A DNA stretch of 64,000 bases from Marinobacterium iners (GCF_017310015.1 NZ_CP022297.1:1612001-1676000); one strand, 5' to 3'. Positions 9,435 to 18,447 are shown, numbered from the stretch's first letter. Notes: generated by a model not told the origin, from the letters alone. Translations and numbers: made by a program.

Positions 9435-11482
9435 GATGGGCGTCCCTGTTCTACTTCGCGCTGCAACTCAAGCAACTGCTCAAGCGTTTCGATACCGCGT
9501 GAACGCAGCCGTGGCAACAGTGCCAGCAGCAGTTCAGCGGTCACACGTGCATCCCCCAACGCCGTGTGCCGTGTACCGGGCGGGAAGGTCAGCTCGAACC
9601 GCTCGGCCAGCGCATCCAGTCCGTGACCTTCCAGTGTCGGGTCGATGGCGCGGGACAGCAGCAGCGTATCCAGCACCGGCATATCGAACGCGGGCCCGGT
9701 CTCGCCACTGGCCAGACGCAGCGCCAGCAGATCAAACACCGCGTTATGGGCAACCAGCACACCGGGGCCCACATACTGATGAAAGCGTGGCAGTACCACC
9801 TCGATGGGCGGGGCATTGGCCACATCGGCATCCGTCAGGTGGTGGATGGCGGTACTGTCGGGCGGGATCGGTCGTTGCGGGTTAATCAGCTGGTCAAAGC
9901 TGTCCTGTGCCAGCAGGCGACCACGCAGAATGCGACAGGCGGCGAGGCTGATGATCTGATCACCGCCGCGCAGGTCCAGCCCTGTGGTTTCGGTATCGAA
10001 CACCACCAGCTCAAGCTCCTCCAGCCGAGTATGCGCCAATGCCGCGTCAGGGTCGGGCAGTTCGGCAATGCTGAAGTCATGAAACTCGGGCCGTGCCTGG
10101 TCTGCGGGCTGTTCCGCCCGAGGCTGTGGCCGGGCACCGCGGCTTGATGCCGGCAGCGGCAGGCGCAGGCTGGCGGTGTCAGTATCATTGCGGGGCTGCG
10201 ACCACAGCTCGGCACCGTGTTGTGCCAGTACATCCTCAATACGTGGAGAGAGCGGGTCATCGAACAGGTGCAGCGCGTGCCAGAGGCTGAGCTGATGATC
10301 GGTCAAGGGCTCACCCTGCCAGATCAGGTCCAGATAGACCCGTTTGTTGCCCAGCAGCACCTCGATATCCAGTGCCTCCACCGGCCGGATCTGTACCAGT
10401 TCACGAATCAACCGCTCCAGCATCGCCAACAGGGCCGGGCCGTCGACCCGAATCCAGACCGGAATGCCCACCGGTGTCAGCTCAATCGCTTCTTCATGCA
10501 GGCGCTCGCCGAGCGCACTGAACAGATCGTTGGACCAGGTCTCTTCCAGCCCCGACTGGCTTAGTTGATGAGACTCGACCAGACGGGTTAGGGCTTCCAC
10601 TTTTTGCGACAGGGCCTGACTCTCCTGACTGATCGCCTGCTCCAGCCTATGCTGCAGCTCAGGGTTGTGCTCGACCTGCACCAGCGCATCGGCCGCGCTG
10701 CCCAGGCTGCCGGCATGGCCACGCAAGCGGGGCAGTAAGGTCGCAAGCTCACGGCGCCAGCTCTGGTCGCTTTCCAGCTCATGGGTGGTGTCTCGCAGGG
10801 TGATCAGGGCACCACCGTGGCGTGCCCCCAGGCGGCGCAGCTCGCAGCGCAGCCAGCGCGGCTCGCCGGGCAGCAGCAGCTGGCGCGGTGAGCCATCCTG
10901 CGGCAACTGTTTGAGCGCATCGTTCAGGCTGGCGTGGGGCAGCAGCTGACTGATCCGTCGGCCGAGGCCCAATGCGGGCTGGTCATGAAACAGCTCGCGT
11001 GCCGCCGGGTTGAACAGCAGCAAACGCTGGTGGTCGTCACAGATCAACAGTGGCAGGTCCAGCACCTGCAGCACGCCCTCCAGCTCCTGCTGAATGCGCA
11101 GCGCCTCGGCCGCCCCCTCGTCACGGGCATCACGCAGACGCGTACGATCACCGCGCCAGCCGTCACGAATATGGTCAAGGTCAGGCTGCAGCGGTTTGAG
11201 CCAGCCATCCAGCGGGAAATCGGAACGTGCATCCGGGCTGGCCACCAGCCGTGCCAGCAGCACCTGAAACTGCCGCAGTGGGCGAAACAGGCGGCGCTCC
11301 AGCACCATCCCAAGCATTAGCACCACAACAGCAGGGCTCAGGCCCAACACCCAAAGGGCGACCCGTTCAGGTGTGGCGGGTGTGAGTACGGTATCCAGCC
11401 ACAGCAGCAGGCCAATACCACCAAACAGCAGCGCGCCGCACAGCAGCATCCAGAGTCCCAGCAGGTTCTGACGCGACGGCAT
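9431..11482 (-). CDS. Membrane sensor-kinase-like protein fused to a DEDDh 3'-5' exonuclease
   Basis: A 683-aa protein. Two membrane helices lie at about residues 7-27 and 39-61. A linker and a PAS-like region follow (LLICDDHQRLLLFNPAARELF), then a helical region and a degenerate HATPase-like segment without clear kinase motifs. From about residue 490 comes an exonuclease of the DNA polymerase III epsilon type: VFDTETTG (D496, E498), VAHNAVFD and HTALGDARVTAELL supply all five DEDDh residues. The start at 11482 is one base beyond the response-regulator stop; the frame is open further upstream, but that part overlaps the regulator. The combination puts a nuclease on the membrane in a signalling operon. 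The target (RNA, DNA or nucleotide) is unknown. Confidence 0.82.
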   Translation of the reverse strand: MPSRQNLLGLWMLLCGALLFGGIGLLLWLDTVLTPATPERVALWVLGLSPAVVVLMLGMVLERRLFRPLRQFQVLLARLVASPDARSDFPLDGWLKPLQPDLDHIRDGWRGDRTRLRDARDEGAAEALRIQQELEGVLQVLDLPLLICDDHQRLLLFNPAARELFHDQPALGLGRRISQLLPHASLNDALKQLPQDGSPRQLLLPGEPRWLRCELRRLGARHGGALITLRDTTHELESDQSWRRELATLLPRLRGHAGSLGSAADALVQVEHNPELQHRLEQAISQESQALSQKVEALTRLVESHQLSQSGLEETWSNDLFSALGERLHEEAIELTPVGIPVWIRVDGPALLAMLERLIRELVQIRPVEALDIEVLLGNKRVYLDLIWQGEPLTDHQLSLWHALHLFDDPLSPRIEDVLAQHGAELWSQPRNDTDTASLRLPLPASSRGARPQPRAEQPADQARPEFHDFSIAELPDPDAALAHTRLEELELVVFDTETTGLDLRGGDQIISLAACRILRGRLLAQDSFDQLINPQRPIPPDSTAIHHLTDADVANAPPIEVVLPRFHQYVGPGVLVAHNAVFDLLALRLASGETGPAFDMPVLDTLLLSRAIDPTLEGHGLDALAERFELTFPPGTRHTALGDARVTAELLLALLPRLRSRGIETLEQLLELQREVEQGRPS

Positions 11483-11483
11483 G

Positions 11484-11861
11484 CTAGCCTCCGTTGCCGC
11501 TTTCCAGCAGGGCCTGAACCCGGCTGACCAGTTCGCGGGTCGAGAAGGGCTTGGTAATGTAATCACTGGCTCCCAGTGCCATTCCTTTCTCCTTTTCCAC
11601 CTCGCGGCCATGGGCCGTGAGCATCACCACCGGCAGGCTGCGGGTGGCCTCATCCGCGCGCAGCTGTTCCAGCAGATCAAAGCCGCTCATGCCCGGCAGA
11701 CTGATATCCAGCAGGATCAGATCGGGTACCTGTTGGCTGATCAGTACCTGCGCCTGCTCGGCATCCTCTGCCGTCGTCACCTCGAAGCCCGCCTGCTGCA
11801 TCAGAAACTCCAGCGACAGCAGAATGTTCGGTTCATCATCGACAACCAGTACGCGGGGCAT
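11484..11861 (-). CDS. Single-domain response regulator (CheY-like)
   Basis: A 125-aa receiver domain with no output domain: the acidic pair VVDDEP, phospho-acceptor LLLDISLPG (about D53), MLTAHG, and the lysine in TKPFS. It is the first gene of the four-gene minus-strand operon that ends with the symporter-kinase, and so is its most likely phosphorylation partner (inference from context). With no output domain it must act by protein contact, possibly with the adjacent PAS/exonuclease protein. Confidence 0.9.
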   Translation of the reverse strand: MPRVLVVDDEPNILLSLEFLMQQAGFEVTTAEDAEQAQVLISQQVPDLILLDISLPGMSGFDLLEQLRADEATRSLPVVMLTAHGREVEKEKGMALGASDYITKPFSTRELVSRVQALLESGNGG

Positions 11862-12001
11862 AATCTCTCCGGCTTTCAGTGGGTTAGTTTCAGTCTAGTG
11901 TGCATCAGGCAAAAGGAAAGGGGCAGGGGGCGGCGCCAGACTTTAGTCGTGCGCTCTGTCATAATGCGCCCCGTTCATTCCCTGCAGCCTTTGGAGCCAC
12001 C

Positions 12002-12745
12002 ATGTCTTTGCCCGGTCACGAAATCTATCGCGGTTATGACGAGTTCGGTGCCGTGCGCGTGCTGGACGATGGCGACAAGCGCTATCTGGCCTTTGGTGAT
12101 CAGGACGAGCAAAGCTGTTGTCTCAGGAACGACCCGCTCATGCCGGAGCACGAATATGTGCGCGCCATGCTGCTGGTGTTGCTGTTCGCAGAACCCAAAC
12201 AGGTGATCAGCCTGGGCCTGGGAGCCGGGGCGTTAAACACCTGCCTGCATGGTCGCTTTGCCGGCTGCAAACAACAGATTGCCGAGCTGCGCCCGGAAGT
12301 GGTCGAGGTCGCCTACCGTTTCTTTCAACTGCCACGCGGCAAGCGGATACAGGTCCATACTCAGGATGCCCTCGGCTTCCTGCGCCATGTGGAAACCCGC
12401 AAGGCCGACATCATCTTCAGTGATATCTATGGTGCCGAAGGGCTCAGCGACCAGCAACTGGGTGAAGAATACCTGACCCTCTGTGCCGAACGCCTGAAGC
12501 CGGGCGGTTGGCTGGTGATGAACCTGTGGCGCGAGCATCAGGGGCCGGACACACTGGAACTGCTGCTGCAACAGTTCGGCACCATTTACGGCTGCCACAC
12601 CCAAAGCGGCAACTGGATCGTCTTCGCCGCTGAAGATGATCACGGCCAGAGCCAAAGCCAGCTGGAAAAACGCGCCCGCATGATCAGCCAGCAGCTGAAC
12701 TTTTCATTGCTGCCGTTTTTGAAGCGCCTCAAACCCTTTCCCTGA
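12002..12745 (+). CDS. Spermidine-synthase-like methyltransferase fold protein
   Basis: A 247-aa protein with the Rossmann core of the SpeE/PMT family: SLGLGAGALNTCL as the glycine-rich loop, HTQDALGFL, and IIFSDIYGAEGL with the acidic strand end. It is shorter than true spermidine synthase and lacks its N-terminal beta tetramerisation domain, so polyamine synthesis is not assured. The ATG at 12002 fits the family start; the open frame upstream to 11900 looks like leader sequence. CATAAT at 11960-11965 could be its -10 box. It is divergent from the response-regulator operon. Confidence 0.78.
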   Translation: MSLPGHEIYRGYDEFGAVRVLDDGDKRYLAFGDQDEQSCCLRNDPLMPEHEYVRAMLLVLLFAEPKQVISLGLGAGALNTCLHGRFAGCKQQIAELRPEVVEVAYRFFQLPRGKRIQVHTQDALGFLRHVETRKADIIFSDIYGAEGLSDQQLGEEYLTLCAERLKPGGWLVMNLWREHQGPDTLELLLQQFGTIYGCHTQSGNWIVFAAEDDHGQSQSQLEKRARMISQQLNFSLLPFLKRLKPFP

Positions 12746-12770
12746 AACGTATCCGTGCAGGAGAACCAAC

Positions 12771-13190
12771 ATGCCCCGAATCATCCCTGTCGATTTTGAA
12801 GGCCCGCACAAAACCGCCATCTGCTCGGTCCGCGAAACCGTGTTCGTGCAGGAGCAGGGCGTCCCCGCCGAGCTGGAATACGACGGGCTGGATGCCGGCG
12901 CCATGCACGTACTGGCCTGTGTGGACGACCAGCCGGTCGGCACCGGACGGATACTCGGCGACGGTCATATCGGCCGCATCGCCGTGCTGAAGACTCATCG
13001 TGGGCAGGGTATCGGCGCTGAAATCGTACAGGCCCTGACCGAACAGGCCGCGGCAGCCGGGCATCAACGCGCCTATCTCGGCGCCCAGCTACATGCCACC
13101 GGCTTTTACGAACGCCTGGGCTTTGCACCCTACGACGAAACGTTTATGGATGCCGGTATTGAGCATATTCATATGGAGAAACATCTGTAA
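12771..13190 (+). CDS. GNAT family N-acetyltransferase
   Basis: A 139-aa compact GNAT. The acetyl-CoA motif A is visible as RIAVLKTHRGQGIGAEIV, and motif B as ATGFYERLGF. It resembles the YjcF/ElaA-like subgroup, which starts with an RETVFVQEQGVP-type segment. The substrate is unknown. It lies 25 bases downstream of the SpeE-like gene with AGGAG before its start, so the two may be co-transcribed. It is the last core-looking gene before the accessory island. Confidence 0.88.
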   Translation: MPRIIPVDFEGPHKTAICSVRETVFVQEQGVPAELEYDGLDAGAMHVLACVDDQPVGTGRILGDGHIGRIAVLKTHRGQGIGAEIVQALTEQAAAAGHQRAYLGAQLHATGFYERLGFAPYDETFMDAGIEHIHMEKHL

Positions 13191-13569
13191 TCGCATGTGT
13201 TGCCAAAGCCCCACATCTGGGGCAATCTTGAAACCTGCCTGCGGGAAGTCGGCAGCCACAAAGACAGGGAAAAGAGGAAGGGTTGATGACCGGGACGGTT
13301 TGCAGTTTTCATATTTCAGCAGTTGATCATCTTCTTCTTGGCGAGCCTGTATTCCCTAGTGCTGTGGTCTGTACCCATTTGAGTTGCAATCTAATTTCTC
13401 TTTTACTTTTTTGGTCATAGAGGTGGGCTGGAGTTTCAATTAAATCATTTAGTTGTAAAATTTGTGGAGAAATTCGAACTAGGCTATTGAGCTCGCTTCC
13501 TGTAGTCGCCGAATGCACGCAATCTCACGACGTTTTTGGCGGTGGTAATTTTATCGAGGGGTTAGATAT
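13191..13569. other. Non-coding left edge of the accessory island
   Basis: These 379 bases carry no convincing gene and are visibly more AT-rich than the flanks, particularly from 13380 to 13480. A 6-bp hairpin, GCCCCA/TGGGGC at 13208-13223, could terminate the GNAT transcript, though it has no clear T-run. A 63-codon minus-strand frame here has no recognisable features. The change in composition suggests a junction between core and acquired DNA (inference). Confidence 0.45.
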
Positions 13570-13800
13570 ATGGAGTGGGCATTTACGCTTGAAGGGCAAT
13601 CCGAAGCAGATACGGTAATTGTTGAAGTGCCAGATAGTGCAACCCCTCCAAGTGTTGGGGAGAAGGCTGTGGTTAATGGGCAGCTTTCAGGAATTTTCTA
13701 TGTGAAGAGCCGCGAATTTCAAGCAAATTTACCAAGCAAACATCTTGGTAAGCTAACTTTTGGCTGGGCCTTCACTCTCAGTCCAGCGTCAAAAAGCTAA
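13570..13800 (+). CDS. Small hypothetical protein (possible integron-cassette ORF)
   Basis: A 76-aa frame opening MEWAFTLEGQ and closing GWAFTLSPASKS, with no membrane segment and no family I recognise. GAGGGG about 10 bases before the ATG is a credible ribosome-binding site. Its stop codon lies inside the first core box of the attC-like site that follows immediately, the usual arrangement of a mobile integron cassette (inference). The WAFTL string appears near both ends, an internal echo that may mean a small symmetric beta fold. Confidence 0.5.
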   Translation: MEWAFTLEGQSEADTVIVEVPDSATPPSVGEKAVVNGQLSGIFYVKSREFQANLPSKHLGKLTFGWAFTLSPASKS

Positions 13801-13902
13801 CAATTCGGTCAAACGGTGGGGACCAAAAGAGCGGGCCGCTTTTGGCGGCCTTCGCTTGCGCTCCGGCACCGGTGACCTCTGTGTAATTCGCTCAATCTAG
13901 CC
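13795..13902. repeat. Decayed attC-like integron recombination site
   Basis: About 108 bases with integron attC organisation. AGCTAAC (13795-13801) fits the RYYYAAC box at 6 of 7. CAATTCGGTCAAACGGTG follows on the left and CACCGGTGACC then GTGTAATTCGCTCAA lie on the right as imperfectly complementary arms. The centre is a strong stem, CCAAAAG (13823-13829) with CTTTTGG, carrying one unpaired base, as attC stems do. The right-hand core reads TCTAGCC where GTTAGCC is expected, so the cut-site GTT is lost. The site is probably a non-functional remnant. No integrase is in the window. Confidence 0.5.
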
Positions 13903-13931
13903 CGAACCAATTGAGGGAGCTCGACCATCGG

Positions 13932-16319
13932 ATGACGAGTAAAAAAGTACTATCAGAACGCGACATCTGCACCAAGTTCATCACTCCCGCACTGGAACAA
14001 GCGGGCTGGGACATGCAGAAACAAGTCCGCGAAGAGGTCGGTTTCACCGATGGTCGCATCTATGTGAAGGGCAATCTCACCACTCGTGGCAAACGCAAAC
14101 GGGCGGATTACATCCTTTACTACAAGCCAAATATCCCAGTCGCCATTATCGAAGCCAAAGATAACAAACACTCGGTCATGGCTGGCATACAGCAGGGGCT
14201 GGATTACGCTACCATTTTAGATATTCCCACAGTGTACAGCAGTAACGGCGATGGCTTCTATGAGCATGACCGTACTGCCGCAAGCGGCAGTGTAGAGCGC
14301 GAACTTCCACTGCACGACTTTCCAACGCCAGAACAGCTCTGGGAGCGGTACAAACGCTACAAAGGCATCACTACGCCAGAAGCCGAGCGCATCAGCGCCC
14401 AGGATTATTTCTTCGATGGCACCAGCCGCAGCCCGCGCTACTACCAGCAGATCGCCATCAACCGCACGGTAGAGGCCATTGCCAAAGGCCAGCAGCGCAT
14501 TCTGCTGACGATGGCCACGGGCACCGGTAAAACCTATACCGCCTTTCAGATCATCCACCGCCTGTGGAAGGCCGGGGCCAAGAAGCGCATCCTGTTTCTG
14601 GCTGACCGCAATGCCTTGATCGACCAGACCCGGCGCGGCGATTTTCGTCATTTCAAAGACAAAATGACGGTCATCAAGCAGAAGAAGATCGACAAATCCT
14701 ACGAAATCTATCTGGCGCTGTATCAAGGGCTGACCAACTACGATGAAGACAAGGACGCTTACCGCGAATTCAGCCCGGACTTCTTCGATCTGATCGTCAT
14801 CGACGAGTGCCACCGTGGCAGCGCGTCGGAAGACAGTGCCTGGCGGGAAATTCTGGATTATTTTAAAACTGCCACCCACATTGGCCTTACCGCCACACCC
14901 AAGGAAACGGAAACGGTTTCCAGTACCGAATACTTCGGCGACCCCATTTATACCTACTCGCTCAAACAGGGTATACAGGACGGCTTTCTTGCCCCCTACA
15001 AGGTGCTTCGGGTCGGCCTGAATGTCGATCTGGAAGGTTGGCGACCGGAGGCGGGCAAAACCGACAAGAGCGGCCAGCTAGTGGATGATCGCATCTACAA
15101 CCGCAAGGATTACGACAAGAGCCTGGTTATCGACGAGCGCACCGAAGCCGTGGCCAACAAGATCACCGAGTACCTGACCAAGACCAACCGCTTCGACAAA
15201 GCCATCGTATTCTGCGTCGATATCGATCACGCCCAGCGCATGCGTGCCGCACTGGCCAACGCCAACAGTGACCTGATGGCGCAGAACCCCAAGTATGTCA
15301 TGCAGATCACCGGCGACAACGACGAAGGCAAGCGAGAACTGGACAACTTTATCAACCCGGAAGAACGCTATCCGGTGATTGCCACCACCTCCAAGCTGAT
15401 GACCACCGGCGTCGATGCCCAAACCTGCAAGCTGATCGTACTCGACAGCAACATCAGCTCCATGACCGAATTCAAGCAAATCATCGGGCGCGGAACCCGC
15501 ATCAACGAAGAGTTCGGCAAGACCTTTTTTACTATTCTTGATTTTCGCAATGTCACCGATCTGTTTGCCGACCCGGATTTCGACGGCGATCCGGTGCGCG
15601 TCAAAGAGCTTGGTGAGGATGACGACTTTGAGACACCTGAAGAAGAAATCGCAGAAGGTGAGACCGTCACCGATGAAACTGGCGAGGAAATTATCTTTGA
15701 TCCTCCAACTGAATCTCCGGAAATCATCACCGGCGGAGAGATCATTAGCGAACCGCGCCCCAAATACTACGTTAATGGCGTCAATGTCGCTATCCTCAAC
15801 GAGCGCATCCAGTACATGGACGGCAACGGCAAGCTGATCACTGGCAGCCTGAAAGACTACACCCGCCAGAAAGTGCGCGAGCAATACCACTCACTGGATG
15901 ACTTTCTGAGCAAATGGCATAGCGCCGACAAAAAGGAAGCCATCATCGACGAGCTGACCGAACAGGGCATTGTGCTGGAGAACCTGAAAGAAGCCATTGG
16001 CAAGGAAATGGATATCTTCGACATGATCTGTCACACCGCCTTCGATCAACCGCCGCTCACCCGTGCAGAACGCGCCAAACAGGTCAGAAAGCGCGACGTG
16101 TTCACCCAATATGGCGAGCAGGCCCGTAAAGTGCTGAATGCCCTGCTGGACAAATACGCCGACGAAGGCATCGAGAACATCGAAGACATCAAGGTGCTCA
16201 AGGTCAACCCCTTCGACCAGTTCGGCACACCCACAGAAATCATTAAGCTTTTCGGCGGCAAGCCGCAGTACTTGCAGGCCCTGAACCAACTGGAGCAAGC
16301 CTTGTATCAGGCGGCATAA
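13932..16319 (+). CDS. hsdR: Type I restriction enzyme R subunit HsdR
   Basis: A 795-aa motor-nuclease subunit. The N-terminal HSDR_N endonuclease has RADYILYY followed by AIIEAKD, the D...ExK site. The SF2 translocase has ATGTGKTYTAF (G197-K200) and DECHRG (D291). Motif VI appears as IIGRGTRINEEFG. The C-terminal helical part resembles the EcoEI R subunit. An alternative TTG start at 13911 would add seven residues; the ATG at 13932 is preferred, with GAGGGAG 13 bases upstream. It is the first gene of the defence operon. It needs HsdM and HsdS to act, and HsdS is currently broken. Confidence 0.93.
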   Translation: MTSKKVLSERDICTKFITPALEQAGWDMQKQVREEVGFTDGRIYVKGNLTTRGKRKRADYILYYKPNIPVAIIEAKDNKHSVMAGIQQGLDYATILDIPTVYSSNGDGFYEHDRTAASGSVERELPLHDFPTPEQLWERYKRYKGITTPEAERISAQDYFFDGTSRSPRYYQQIAINRTVEAIAKGQQRILLTMATGTGKTYTAFQIIHRLWKAGAKKRILFLADRNALIDQTRRGDFRHFKDKMTVIKQKKIDKSYEIYLALYQGLTNYDEDKDAYREFSPDFFDLIVIDECHRGSASEDSAWREILDYFKTATHIGLTATPKETETVSSTEYFGDPIYTYSLKQGIQDGFLAPYKVLRVGLNVDLEGWRPEAGKTDKSGQLVDDRIYNRKDYDKSLVIDERTEAVANKITEYLTKTNRFDKAIVFCVDIDHAQRMRAALANANSDLMAQNPKYVMQITGDNDEGKRELDNFINPEERYPVIATTSKLMTTGVDAQTCKLIVLDSNISSMTEFKQIIGRGTRINEEFGKTFFTILDFRNVTDLFADPDFDGDPVRVKELGEDDDFETPEEEIAEGETVTDETGEEIIFDPPTESPEIITGGEIISEPRPKYYVNGVNVAILNERIQYMDGNGKLITGSLKDYTRQKVREQYHSLDDFLSKWHSADKKEAIIDELTEQGIVLENLKEAIGKEMDIFDMICHTAFDQPPLTRAERAKQVRKRDVFTQYGEQARKVLNALLDKYADEGIENIEDIKVLKVNPFDQFGTPTEIIKLFGGKPQYLQALNQLEQALYQAA

Positions 16320-16322
16320 AAC

Positions 16323-18446
16323 ATGAATTTTGAACAGCCCAAGCCCGATTCCAAAAAGTACTCTGATCTCATCAATGAAATCCAGAAAGGCATCATCAAA
16401 ATCCCGAAATTTCAGCGGGATTTTGTCTGGACCATCGATAAAACAGCCAAGCTGCTGGACAGTATTTTAAAGGGCTACCCAATCGGTACCTTTATCCTTT
16501 GGCAAACAGACGAGCGCATCAACGATATCAAGAACGTTGGCAATTTGGACATTCCGGACACCCCGGACGGCGTCAAGGTGCAGTATGTGCTGGATGGACA
16601 GCAGCGTATCACATCGCTCTTTGCGGCTTATCTCGGGGCGCATCTCCAGAAAGTGGGGGAAAAAAAGATTACGGATTACGGCAGCATCGTGGTAAACCTC
16701 GATGCCGATCTCAACGATAACGATGAGCAAGTGATTACCGAAGAACCAACGGGTGAAAACTATATTTCGCTATCCGATGTTTTGAATTTCATGGACAGAA
16801 TGACCGATATCAAAGAGCGCTTCTCCGACGCGGACTTTAAGAAGATTCATGCGTATTCCAGAGCCTTCGACACCTACGATTTTTCAACGGTCATCCTGAG
16901 AAAGGAAGATATTGACTCGGCGATCGAAGTGTTTACCCGCATCAATACGGGCGGACAAACCCTGACCCTGTTCGAGATCATGTCTGCCAAAACCTATGAC
17001 GAGCCACAGCAGTTCGATATGCAGGTGAAGTGGGAAGGCTTCATCAAAGAGCTGAAGGGAATTAAATACGAAGGCATATCCAGCAGTGTGGTGCTGAGTC
17101 TGCTGGCGTTACTGTTAAGCCGCACCAAGGAATGCAAGCGTAAGACGATTCTCGCCCTAGATAAGCAAAGCATTATTGACAGCTGGGATTCCGTCATTTC
17201 GGCCCTCAAGGACAGTGTTGATTACTTTCGCACAACCTATCGCATCCCGGTTTCCCAGTTGCTCCCTTACGACTCGCTGTTGGTGCCTTTTGCCTATTTT
17301 TTCCACGTGAACAACGACAAGCCGGATGGTGGCCAGCGCAAATACCTTGAGGAGTTTTTTTGGCGTATTTCCTTGTCATCCCGCTACTCCAGTTCAACGG
17401 AGTCGAAACTGGCGCAGGACATCAAGCGTATAGACCAGATTCTCGCCGGTCAGCGACCCGATTACAGTGATATCAAGGTTTATCTTGACTCACCCCAGAC
17501 TTTGATTGATACCAATTTCAGCGCCGGCAACAGTTATTGCAAAGCCGTGCTGTGTCTACTGGCCTATCAGGAACCAAAGGATTTTCAGGATAACGGCAAG
17601 GTTATTCTCGATAACTCATGGCTGAAGGTGGCCAGCAGCAAGAATTATCACCACTTCTTCCCCAAGGCTTACCTGAAAAACAGGACGGTGCTCAACAGCA
17701 ACAGTCTGATCAATATCACCTTTGTCAGCGACCACCTGAACAAGCGCAAGATCGGTGCCAAAGCACCGTCACAATACATTGCTGATTTCCAGGACGAGAA
17801 CAGCCAGATTGACAAGGCACTGCAAACTCACTTTATTGCCTTGGGAGGCTTTGGCATCGAAAGCAACGATTACGAGACCTTTTTACAGGCGCGCGCGAGG
17901 CTCATCTATCAGGAGCTGAAATCGCGCATTGATCTCAGCCATAAGGAGCCCGCCAATGAAGAAGTTCAAGAGCTAATCCTAGCGGGCGAAAGCGATACCG
18001 TTGAATTCAAGTCAACGTTGCGTTATGACCTGCGAACCAAAGAAGTCAACAAGAAGCTCGAATACGTGATTGCCAAAACAATTGCAGCCTTTATGAACAG
18101 TGAAGGCGGTAACCTCTTTATCGGGGTTGATGATAACCAGAACATGCTGGGTCTGGTTGATGACATGTCTACCCTATCAAAGCCCAATATCGATGGTTTT
18201 GAACTGCATTTGGTTGAAGTCATCAAGAAATACATCGGCGCAGGGCTGATCTCTCATGTAAAGATCAGTTTCCCAACCGTTGAAGACATGCAGATATGCC
18301 GTATCAAGGTATCTAAAAGCGGCAAACCGGTATTTACCCAATATGAAGGGAGAGAAGACTTTTTCGTGCGCAGCGGCTGCTCCTCGCAACCTTTAGGTCG
18401 TGAAGAACAAAGCGCCTATGAAAAATCTCACTGGAGTAATAAGTAA
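16323..18446 (+). CDS. DUF262-HNH (GmrSD/SspE-like) protein fused to an AlbA_2 domain
   Basis: A 707-aa protein inserted between hsdR and hsdM. The N-terminus is a DUF262 domain: IPKFQRDFVW at about 27-36 and VLDGQQRITSLF with DGQQR at 91-95, the ParB-like NTPase signature. The middle holds a DUF1524-type HNH nuclease, with NYHHFFPK (H443, H444, P447) and the asparagine-rich NSLINITF and DHLNKRKIG. From about residue 555 an AlbA_2 (Schlafen-type) domain follows, with ESDTVEFKSTL and AFMNSEGGNLFIGVDD. GmrSD, BrxU and SspE use the first two domains against modified phage DNA. The AlbA_2 fusion is unusual. The gene starts 3 bases after hsdR, so it belongs to the operon. AT content looks higher than in hsdR. 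Confidence 0.85.
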   Translation: MNFEQPKPDSKKYSDLINEIQKGIIKIPKFQRDFVWTIDKTAKLLDSILKGYPIGTFILWQTDERINDIKNVGNLDIPDTPDGVKVQYVLDGQQRITSLFAAYLGAHLQKVGEKKITDYGSIVVNLDADLNDNDEQVITEEPTGENYISLSDVLNFMDRMTDIKERFSDADFKKIHAYSRAFDTYDFSTVILRKEDIDSAIEVFTRINTGGQTLTLFEIMSAKTYDEPQQFDMQVKWEGFIKELKGIKYEGISSSVVLSLLALLLSRTKECKRKTILALDKQSIIDSWDSVISALKDSVDYFRTTYRIPVSQLLPYDSLLVPFAYFFHVNNDKPDGGQRKYLEEFFWRISLSSRYSSSTESKLAQDIKRIDQILAGQRPDYSDIKVYLDSPQTLIDTNFSAGNSYCKAVLCLLAYQEPKDFQDNGKVILDNSWLKVASSKNYHHFFPKAYLKNRTVLNSNSLINITFVSDHLNKRKIGAKAPSQYIADFQDENSQIDKALQTHFIALGGFGIESNDYETFLQARARLIYQELKSRIDLSHKEPANEEVQELILAGESDTVEFKSTLRYDLRTKEVNKKLEYVIAKTIAAFMNSEGGNLFIGVDDNQNMLGLVDDMSTLSKPNIDGFELHLVEVIKKYIGAGLISHVKISFPTVEDMQICRIKVSKSGKPVFTQYEGREDFFVRSGCSSQPLGREEQSAYEKSHWSNK

Positions 18447-18447
18447 C

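Noticed and set aside
13327..13518. 63-codon minus-strand frame in the island's left edge
   Set aside because: No ribosome-binding site, no family likeness and AT-rich context.
15078..15890. 270-codon minus-strand frame inside hsdR
   Set aside because: Fully antisense to a well-supported gene with no recognisable motif; a by-product of codon bias.
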